From Chloroflexi bacterium RBG_16_57_11 (lineage in GTDB: Bacteria; Chloroflexota; Anaerolineae; Anaerolineales; UBA4823), in assembly GCA_001795165.1 (NCBI GenBank), contig MGNS01000166.1:82604-88003 (forward strand): a DNA stretch of 5,400 nucleotides, written 5' to 3'. Within the stretch, counting starts at the first letter, position 1; each line of letters starts with the position of its first letter. Positions 1 through 4,867 of the stretch are shown piece after piece. A program made the position numbers and the translations under genes. The notes beneath the pieces were generated by a model. That model saw nothing but the letters and a program-made list of their open reading frames with translations. It did not search any database and was not told the origin of the DNA.

Positions 1-1
1 G

Positions 2-364
2 GAACAAATTTCAGAGCTAATCGAGGAATTGCCTTTGTCTGGATCGAAGGTTGAGCGTTTGAAAACTGCCGTGGCAGAGGCGACCATGAATGCCATGGAA
101 CATGGAAACCTATACAAGTCCGAATTGGAGGTCAAGTTACAGGTTTTGGTTTCGGAGGAAGCCATTGCTGTTCGGATCACCGATTATGGCGGCGGTAAGC
201 AGATTCCAGAGCCAGTGAAGCCCGATTTGGAAGCCAAGCTTGCCGGGTTACAATCACCGCGTGGTTGGGGATTATTCCTGATTGAGAATATGGTTGATCA
301 AATGACAGTCCAAACCGATGAGACCCACCATACACTCGAGCTTGTGATGAGGTTTAAGGAGTAA
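2..364 (+). CDS. RsbW/SpoIIAB-type anti-sigma serine kinase (HATPase), 5' partial
   Basis: This is the C-terminal part of a GHKL-fold HATPase of the anti-sigma-factor serine kinase type. The frame is open to the left edge, so the true start lies outside; an internal TTG at 29 is unlikely to be the start because coding sequence continues upstream of it. Visible motifs are the N box E-A-T-M-N-A-M-E-H-G-N (about 77-109, Asn codon at 89), the G1 box D-Y-G-G-G (from 182) and the G2 box R-G-W-G-L-F-L-I-E-N (from 260). These bind Mg-ATP in the family. Known relatives sequester a sigma factor or another target and phosphorylate a STAS antagonist. Two STAS genes follow directly, which supports a partner-switch role; the target is not visible. 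The stop is TAA at 362, four bases before the next ATG, and an AAGGAG ribosome site (356-361) lies in the last codons. Family assignment is firm; the pathway is inferred. Confidence 0.9.
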   Translation, partial: EQISELIEELPLSGSKVERLKTAVAEATMNAMEHGNLYKSELEVKLQVLVSEEAIAVRITDYGGGKQIPEPVKPDLEAKLAGLQSPRGWGLFLIENMVDQMTVQTDETHHTLELVMRFKE

Positions 365-368
365 GATA

Positions 369-719
369 ATGAAGATGCAACCATTCGTCGCTGAAGTGCG
401 AAGCAAAGAAGAGGTAGTCATCATCGATATGAAAGGTGAAGTCAATGCTTTCGCCGAGAGCGGGTTGAACACAGCCATAAAAGAAGCCGAGATATATAAT
501 CCTCAAGTTATTGTGCTCAACTTCACCGAGGTGAATTACATCAACAGCACTGGCATTGCCTTGATTGTGAGCATCCTGGCGCAGGCGCGTAAAGCCCATC
601 GGAAGCTGGTGGTTTTCGGTTTGAGCGAACATTATGTGACAATTTTCCAGATCACCCGTTTATCCGACTTTATGGCTGTCTACTCCGATGAAACCAGCGC
701 ATTGGCGGCCGTTGGGTAG
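369..719 (+). CDS. STAS-domain anti-sigma factor antagonist, copy 1
   Basis: This 116-aa protein is a single STAS domain over nearly its whole length, the usual size for SpoIIAA/RsbV-type antagonists. The phospho-acceptor motif reads Y-I-N-S-T-G-I at residues 57-63. Ser60 aligns with Ser58 of B. subtilis SpoIIAA, whose motif is D-S-S-G, so the preceding Asp is Asn here. Other family features are the early V-V-I-I-D-M-K-G-E strand (16-24) and the helix F-G-L-S-E-H-Y before the C-terminal I-T-R-L-S-D-F segment. The ATG at 369 is set by AAGGAG seven bases upstream, overlapping the kinase 3' end, so coupling with the kinase is likely. By family knowledge, the dephosphorylated form binds the kinase and frees its target. 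About half of its residues match the STAS protein encoded next. Function as antagonist is likely; the regulated partner is unknown. Confidence 0.92.
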   Translation: MKMQPFVAEVRSKEEVVIIDMKGEVNAFAESGLNTAIKEAEIYNPQVIVLNFTEVNYINSTGIALIVSILAQARKAHRKLVVFGLSEHYVTIFQITRLSDFMAVYSDETSALAAVG

Positions 720-773
720 AAAATTGGTTTGGAAAATATTCGATTCGTTTCGATGAACTAAGGAGGAACAACT

Positions 774-1127
774 ATGACGAAGACCAACATTTCTTTGAAG
801 GTTCGTGACGCATCCCCAAAAACCAGCATCATCGATATTCAGGGGGAGATCAACGCTTATGCAGAGAACGCATTAATGGACGCGTACACGATGGCGACCA
901 GCCAGGGCGCGACCAATATCTTGCTAAACTTTACAGATTTGGATTACATGAATAGCTCCGGGATCGGGTTGCTGGTGACCTTATTAATTCGTGCGCAACG
1001 CCAGAAACATAAACTGGCTGCATTTGGGCTCTCTGATCATTACAGGCAGATCTTTGAGTTGACCCGGCTAAACGAGGCGATCTTGATCTACCCGGATGAG
1101 TTGGCTGCGCTGGCGGCGGGAGGCTAG
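774..1127 (+). CDS. STAS-domain anti-sigma factor antagonist, copy 2
   Basis: This 117-aa single STAS-domain protein is paralogous to the preceding gene product; about half of the residues match by eye, including G-E-(I/V)-N-A-(F/Y)-A-E, L-N-F-T and F-G-L-S-(D/E)-H-Y. The phospho-acceptor motif is Y-M-N-S-S-G-I at residues 58-64, with Ser61 as the predicted site and again Asn in place of Asp before it. The start is clear: a perfect AGGAGG (761-766) sits seven bases before the ATG. The 54-base gap from copy 1 is the longest in the operon, and I see no convincing promoter or terminator in it. The strong ribosome site suggests that this copy may be made in larger amount than copy 1. Two antagonists beside one kinase could receive different inputs or serve different partners; this is inference. 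Confidence 0.92.
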   Translation: MTKTNISLKVRDASPKTSIIDIQGEINAYAENALMDAYTMATSQGATNILLNFTDLDYMNSSGIGLLVTLLIRAQRQKHKLAAFGLSDHYRQIFELTRLNEAILIYPDELAALAAGG

Positions 1128-1164
1128 TTCCGCCCGACGTCCAGGCTCTGTGATTGATGATGAT

Positions 1165-1169
1165 GGAGG
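1165..1169 (+). promoter_or_regulatory. Shine-Dalgarno site of the 49-codon ORF
   Basis: GGAGG lies five bases before ATG 1175 and favours that start over the in-frame ATG at 1163, which overlaps the site itself and has no purine-rich site at a suitable distance. Confidence 0.6.
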
Positions 1170-1174
1170 CTTGG

Positions 1175-1324
1175 ATGAGCGAAGAAAAAGCACAAGCACC
1201 GGGCGAGCGCCAGGGTATCTGGGCTGGTCCCGTAGATAAACTGGATGTAGCCAATGTACCCGAAGGCGTCACGGCGATTAACATTCAAGTTCGCTGGATG
1301 CCCCGGCCCTTCAAAAGGAGATAA
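1175..1324 (+). CDS. Small 49-aa protein resembling the N-terminus of the next gene product
   Basis: This short ORF starts M-S-E-E-K-A-Q-A and ends R-P-F-K-R-R. It has its own ribosome site (GGAGG, 1165-1169), and its stop (TAA 1322-1324) falls just after the AAGGAG site of the next gene, so it fits the operon pattern. Residues 16-39 (W-A-G-P-V-D-K-L-D-V, then P-E-G, then I-N-I-Q-V) align with residues 28-49 of the downstream 265-aa protein (W-A-T-P-V-S-K-L-K-V, P-E-G, I-N-L-N-V). After that the similarity stops and a basic tail follows. The simplest reading is a tandem duplicate that lost everything but its N-terminal segment. It could also be a functional microprotein, for example one competing for the same partner as the longer protein. 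The similarity is clear by eye, but whether the protein is made is unknown. Confidence 0.6.
   Translation: MSEEKAQAPGERQGIWAGPVDKLDVANVPEGVTAINIQVRWMPRPFKRR
1315..1320 (+). promoter_or_regulatory. Shine-Dalgarno site of the 265-aa protein
   Basis: AAGGAG lies seven bases before ATG 1328 and inside the last codons of the 49-codon ORF, so ribosomes finishing the small ORF would pass over or reload at this site. It fixes the start of the downstream gene. Confidence 0.75.
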
Positions 1325-1327
1325 ACT

Positions 1328-2125
1328 ATGGAAAGCGCCTCTCCCCCCGATCCCCTCGAGCCTTCCTCCGACGATGTTCCAGCCCTGCCATCCGCTCGTG
1401 AGCAAGCCTGGGCGACGCCAGTGTCGAAGCTGAAAGTATCCGGGCTGCCTGAAGGTGCAATCAACCTGAATGTCGATGGGCGGCAGATCACAAATCCGCT
1501 GCAAGGATTTGGACAGCTCTGGCAAAAGACCTACCGCGTGCGCCTGAGCGGTGCAAAGGCAACCCCTCAACAAGTCATTGCAGAATGGCGATCGCACTTC
1601 CCTGAGTTTTGGCCGGCAGGCAATCGATTTTACGGTTCCTTAACAACGATCCAGCCTGGTGAGGTGGCAGTGTTGAATCTGGCTGGACCAGGGGGGATCA
1701 AAGGGCCGGGTGGCGCACCGCTGATTTCGACAGGCGTGTTGGTGATTTATGCGGATGATGAATCATTCTCATTCTTGACCCCACAGGGTCACATGTTTAA
1801 CGGTCTGATTACCTTTAGCGCGGCCGATGACGATGGGGTGGTCATTGCCCAGGTGCAGGCTTTGGTACGGGCCAGCGACCCAATTTATGAGATGAGCTTC
1901 CGGCTTGGCTTCGGTCATAAAGCCGAAAATGAATTTTGGATAGCAACGCTACAAAACCTTGCAGCGCGTTTTGGCGTCACCACCCAGGCCAGGCAGGAAG
2001 TAGCGCTGATTGATCCAGGCATACAGTGGTCTCAGGCTAAGAATGTATGGCACAACGCGGCGATCCGTACCGGGCTTTACTATGTCGCCGCCCCCTTTCG
2101 GTGGGCGAGGAAGAAACTCAGCTAA
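1328..2125 (+). CDS. Conserved protein of unknown function, possibly SRPBCC/DUF1990-like
   Basis: The protein has 265 residues. The first 25 or so are rich in Pro, Ser and acidic residues and are probably disordered. A short motif follows (W28-A-T-P-V-S-K-L, then P-E-G), then a globular region with G-F-G-Q-L-W-Q-K-T-Y-R-V, F-W-P-A-G-N-R-F-Y-G, the strand-like stretch G-V-L-V-I-Y-A-D-D-E-S-F-S-F and G-H-M-F-N-G. The C-terminus is basic (R-W-A-R-K-K-L-S). I see no signal peptide, catalytic motif or confident membrane segment. The predicted beta-rich middle recalls SRPBCC-type small-molecule or lipid-binding folds, but this is a weak impression and not an assignment. The start at 1328 is set by AAGGAG. 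The stop touches the ATG of the oxidoreductase gene (TAAATG), so the two products are probably made in step and may act on the same substrate. Confidence 0.85.
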   Translation: MESASPPDPLEPSSDDVPALPSAREQAWATPVSKLKVSGLPEGAINLNVDGRQITNPLQGFGQLWQKTYRVRLSGAKATPQQVIAEWRSHFPEFWPAGNRFYGSLTTIQPGEVAVLNLAGPGGIKGPGGAPLISTGVLVIYADDESFSFLTPQGHMFNGLITFSAADDDGVVIAQVQALVRASDPIYEMSFRLGFGHKAENEFWIATLQNLAARFGVTTQARQEVALIDPGIQWSQAKNVWHNAAIRTGLYYVAAPFRWARKKLS

Positions 2126-3559
2126 ATGTTCAAACAGAGTAAATACGATGCCGTTGTGGTAGGCTCTGGTCCGAATGGCATGAGCGCGGCGATTGTGTTG
2201 GCGCAGGCCGGGTGCCAGGTCGTGGTTATTGAGGGACAGGACACCATCGGGGGAGGAGTCCGTTCGAGTGAGCTGACCTTGCCCGGTTTTATCCACGACC
2301 CATGCGCATCGATCTTTCCATTGACCTTAGCCTCGCCTTTCTTCAGCACACTGCCACTAGAGCAATATGGGCTGGAATGGGTCAATCCCAAGGTAGCTCT
2401 GGCGCATCCTCTGGATTCAGGTGGTCCTTTGCTGGTTGAGCGCTCTCTTGAAATCACTGCTGCCTCACTGAGGGAAGATGAGAAGGCATACCGGCGATTG
2501 TTAGAGCCATTAATAAAGGATTGGGAGCGTTTCAGGCAGGACCTGCTTGGGCCGTTGCCTTTGCCTCCTCGCGCCCCGCTTACCTACACACGTTTTGGAC
2601 TGAGCGCTTTGTTCTCCGCTTCCGGTTTGGCTCGGATGATTTTTCGCAGCCCACGCACCCGCAGTCTGTTCGCCGGTATGGCCGGACATTCACAGCTATC
2701 TTTGAACACACCCGGTAGCGCTGCTTTTGGAATCGTCCTCGGCGTGCTGGCGCATGCCGTGGGTTGGCCGCTGCCGCGCGGCGGTGCACAGTCGATCAGT
2801 AATGCCCTGGCCGGCTATTTCGTTTCGCTTGGCGGAGAAATCGTCACAGGCCTGCAGGTAGAAAAATTGGAGCAGCTTCCGGAATATCGGGCAGTGTTGT
2901 TAGACCTAGCGCCGCGCAACTTTTTGCGAATTTTGGGTGAGCAATTGCCCTCTGCCTACTGCCGGCAGCTCGAGCATTATCGTTATGGTCCTGGCGTTTT
3001 CAAGATCGATTATGCCCTGGATGGGCCAATCCCCTGGAAAGACGAGGCCTGCGCGCTGGCACCGACAGTTCACCTGGGTGGCACCCTCGAGGAAATTGTC
3101 TCCAGTGAAGCAGCCGTCAACCGCGGGGCGCATCCTGCGCGCCCTTATGTGTTGGTTGCGCAACACACGCTCTTTGATCCCGCCCGGGCTCCGGATAATC
3201 ACCACACTGCCTGGGTGTATTGTCACGTACCCAATGGCTCACAATTGGACATGACCGAGGCAATCGAGGCACAGATTGAGCACTTTGCGCCTGGTTTCTG
3301 CCGGCGAGTGCTGGCCTTTAAAACCCGTAACGCTGTGCAAATGGAAGTCTATAATCCGAATTATGTCGGGGGTGATATTAATACTGGCGTGCAGGACATG
3401 TGGCAACAATTCACCCGCCCGGCAGTGCGGTTAGATCCGTATTCCACACCCCTCAAACGGATTTTTCTTTGCTCATCCGCCACGCCTCCCGGGGGTGGAG
3501 TGCATGGCATGTGTGGGTATTTTGCAGCCCAGAGCGCGTTGAAACGTTTATTGAGGTAA
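2126..3559 (+). CDS. FAD-dependent oxidoreductase, phytoene desaturase-like (COG1233 type)
   Basis: This 477-aa flavoprotein belongs to the CrtI/PYROXD2-like amine-oxidase superfamily. The N-terminal dinucleotide fold is clear: V-V-V-G-S-G-P-N-G at residues 10-18, with Glu36 placed to bind the adenosine ribose, then I-G-G-G-V-R-S-S-E and P-G-F-I-H-D. The middle contains H-A-V-G-W-P-L-P-R-G-G and H-L-G-G-T-L-E-E. The C-terminal FAD-contact motif is T-P-P-G-G-G-V-H-G-M-C-G-Y at 453-465. The length is near complete for this group. No signal peptide is seen. The ATG follows the previous stop with no gap, and the nearest GAGG (2107-2110) is 15 bases away, so initiation probably depends on translational coupling. 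Members of the superfamily oxidise or desaturate hydrophobic substrates such as carotenoids, but the substrate here cannot be read from sequence; no phytoene synthase or other carotenoid gene is nearby. Confidence 0.9.
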   Translation: MFKQSKYDAVVVGSGPNGMSAAIVLAQAGCQVVVIEGQDTIGGGVRSSELTLPGFIHDPCASIFPLTLASPFFSTLPLEQYGLEWVNPKVALAHPLDSGGPLLVERSLEITAASLREDEKAYRRLLEPLIKDWERFRQDLLGPLPLPPRAPLTYTRFGLSALFSASGLARMIFRSPRTRSLFAGMAGHSQLSLNTPGSAAFGIVLGVLAHAVGWPLPRGGAQSISNALAGYFVSLGGEIVTGLQVEKLEQLPEYRAVLLDLAPRNFLRILGEQLPSAYCRQLEHYRYGPGVFKIDYALDGPIPWKDEACALAPTVHLGGTLEEIVSSEAAVNRGAHPARPYVLVAQHTLFDPARAPDNHHTAWVYCHVPNGSQLDMTEAIEAQIEHFAPGFCRRVLAFKTRNAVQMEVYNPNYVGGDINTGVQDMWQQFTRPAVRLDPYSTPLKRIFLCSSATPPGGGVHGMCGYFAAQSALKRLLR

Positions 3560-3607
3560 AGAAAAATTGGTATCTGCCATTGATGCCAGACGATAGGATA
3601 AGCTCAA

Positions 3608-4159
3608 TTAAGGCTTGTGGACATTTGGCAGGTAGACTTTCACCACGTCCGCTGGACAGGTAACCGCGCCGTAATTAGCTGCGCCAAGACCACCAGTTTC
3701 TCGAGCACGTATCGTGTAGTTATAGGATTTACCCAAAGCCTGCACACCATCCGTTCCGGGTAGGCCGCAATTCACTTTTAAGCCGCGCCCGTACATCGAA
3801 CCGGGGACAAACATATAAGTCTGGAAAAATCCCGAGTTATAAGCCAGAATACGGTTGTCAATCGCTATGGTCATGCTGATGATGTAGTTTGGTGAGCTGG
3901 CTGTGACATACAGGTAGTTCCATGTGATGTAACAGGCACCCGTTCCTGGGGATGGCAGATAGCATGTGGGTGATTGGCTATCGATGAAGGAAATTTCAGG
4001 GGCGTTGGGAGCGTCCTGTGTCTCGCGGCGAACGGGTATCTCGGATTTTTCCGGGGTCGTCTGGGCGATGTCTGTTGCGCTGACGATAATATTTCTTTCG
4101 ATCGCTAAGGCTGCGAAGGCGGCGCAGCATACCCAAACCACTAGCCATTTACGTGACAT
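3608..4159 (-). CDS. Exported four-cysteine protein with C-terminal YLPNV tail (unknown function)
   Basis: I do not recognise a named family. The 183-aa product begins with a basic n-region (S-R-K) and a hydrophobic stretch (residues 5-19), typical of a Sec signal peptide or N-terminal anchor. A low-complexity linker follows, then a domain starting A-P-E-I-S-F-I-D-S. This domain has four cysteines (T-C-Y, A-C-Y-I-T-W, V-N-C-G, V-T-C-P-A) that could form two disulfides outside the membrane. Many aromatic and beta-branched residues suggest a beta-sandwich. The last residues are V-Y-L-P-N-V-H-K-P; I recall similar YLP-type endings in secreted Chloroflexota proteins. The start is supported by AGGGG (4168-4172), eight bases upstream. 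It lies 27 bases downstream of a paralogue and is probably cotranscribed with it. It converges on the oxidoreductase gene across 48 bases that hold no clear terminator. Confidence 0.8.
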   Translation of the reverse strand: MSRKWLVVWVCCAAFAALAIERNIIVSATDIAQTTPEKSEIPVRRETQDAPNAPEISFIDSQSPTCYLPSPGTGACYITWNYLYVTASSPNYIISMTIAIDNRILAYNSGFFQTYMFVPGSMYGRGLKVNCGLPGTDGVQALGKSYNYTIRARETGGLGAANYGAVTCPADVVKVYLPNVHKP

Positions 4160-4186
4160 GAAGTTGACCCCTATTCATTTCCTGGA

Positions 4187-4735
4187 CTACGGGATAGATG
4201 CCGGACAATAGGCGGTTCCATAGTTGGCCGACTTCAAGTTATTGCTATCTCTGGCGTTTATCGTCCAGCTATAGGCATTACCGAGCGTTGGAACGCCGCC
4301 TGCGCCGAGGGGTCCGCATGCCACTTTAAATCCGTCGCCGAACATATTATAGGGTACATACATCGATGTCTGGAAGAAACCGCCGATTCTGGCTATTGTT
4401 CCAATGGAGTTTATAGTGACCGTCATGGCGATCATATAATCTGGATATGCATCCACCGACATATAATACCAGTTGATATAGCATACATCCTGGCGAGGAA
4501 CAGGTTGGTAGCAGGTAACGGAAGGCGAATCGATGAATGATATATCAGGCGCATCCGGCGCAATGCCTTCGGATGGAGCAGTCACTTCGCGCACGTTTTC
4601 GCCCTATGTTTGTTTTCCATATACGTTAGGGGTAGTTGGCTCACCAGGGCCCTGTCCGCGGGCGATTTGCACAATACCGACAACTGCCATCACCACAATT
4701 GCAATAACAGCTAAAGTCGAACCAATCTTACGCAT
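4187..4735 (-). pseudogene. Paralogue of the exported four-cysteine protein, interrupted by in-frame TAG
   Basis: Read from ATG 4735, the first 43 codons give a convincing signal peptide (M-R-K, then hydrophobic residues to about 22, then A-R-G-Q-G). Codon 44 is TAG (4606-4604), and the same frame then continues uninterrupted to a TAG at 4187-4189. The downstream part matches the neighbouring exported protein in about half its residues, with the same four cysteines (T-C-Y, V-C-Y-I-N-W, V-A-C-G, Y-C-P-A) and a shared F-F-Q-T. Counted through the stop, the length is 182 codons against 183 for the intact paralogue. It ends right after C-P-A-S-I-P and lacks the YLPNV tail. A GTG at 4594 with a modest AGGG upstream could start a leaderless form, but that would strand a disulfide-type domain in the cytoplasm. 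A recent nonsense mutation (for example from CAG), readthrough or a sequencing error all fit. Confidence 0.75.
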
Positions 4736-4743
4736 CTTGACCC

Positions 4744-4760
4744 TTTTATAGATTATAAAA
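4744..4760. repeat. AT-rich perfect inverted repeat next to the ribosome site
   Basis: TTTTATA-GAT-TATAAAA has 7-bp perfect arms and a 3-base centre. It lies directly upstream of the GGG ribosome site (4741-4743) of the interrupted exported-protein gene. It could be a weak leader hairpin or a protein-binding site. On the minus strand it also contains TATAAT (4757-4752), but with no good -35 and almost no leader it is a poor promoter candidate. Confidence 0.45.
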
Positions 4761-4798
4761 ACCTTGGATTGACTGCATCTATCCCCTGGGCAACCAGG

Positions 4799-4833
4799 TT
4801 ATATGGAGAATAAGATAATATTAGTCCATATAA
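4799..4833. repeat. 9-bp inverted repeat straddling the -10 element, possible operator
   Basis: TTATATGGA (4799-4807) and TCCATATAA (4825-4833) are perfect inverted copies 17 bases apart. The distal arm lies in the spacer between the -35 and -10 elements of the minus-strand promoter; the other covers about +4 to +12 of the expected transcript. A regulator bound at both arms would cover the promoter core. The arms are AT-rich, so chance remains possible. Confidence 0.5.
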
Positions 4834-4846
4834 TCCATTTTGTCAA
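4818..4846 (-). promoter_or_regulatory. Sigma70-like promoter for the exported-protein pair
   Basis: On the minus strand a perfect TTGACA (4846-4841) is followed after exactly 17 bases by TAATAT (4823-4818), which matches TATAAT at four of six positions including the key first two and last T. Transcription should begin near 4811 and give a leader of about 76 bases before ATG 4735. The -35 starts 22 bases past the stop of the upstream Usp gene, so this is the natural promoter for the downstream pair. Confidence 0.75.
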
Positions 4847-4867
4847 CCTTTGGTTTTTGGGGCGTGC

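Noticed and set aside
720..773. Internal promoter between the two STAS genes
   Set aside because: AAATAT-like sequence is present but no -35 element at a proper distance; repeated TTCGAT-like words look incidental.
1124..1597. Long antisense open frame opposite the small ORF and the 265-aa gene
   Set aside because: It overlaps well-supported plus-strand genes with good ribosome sites, and its translation shows no recognisable domain; it is a shadow frame.
3560..3607. Possible bidirectional terminator between the convergent oxidoreductase and exported-protein genes
   Set aside because: The best pairing (TCTG...CAGA around 3573-3590) has a mismatch and an impossibly short loop, and AAGC...GCTT near 3600 is only 4 bp; neither has a following T run.
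4592..4594. GTG as the true start of the interrupted exported protein
   Set aside because: The signal peptide lies in the same frame upstream and the mature domain has conserved cysteines; starting here would remove the export signal, so the interrupted reading was preferred.
4604..4606. TAG decoded as pyrrolysine or another special amino acid
   Set aside because: The codon sits in an unconserved linker and the window holds no decoding machinery; the only support is the open frame after it.
4785..4798. CCTGG-GCAA-CCAGG hairpin in the leader of the exported-protein unit
   Set aside because: It has only five base pairs and no T run, so it is too weak to call a terminator or attenuator.
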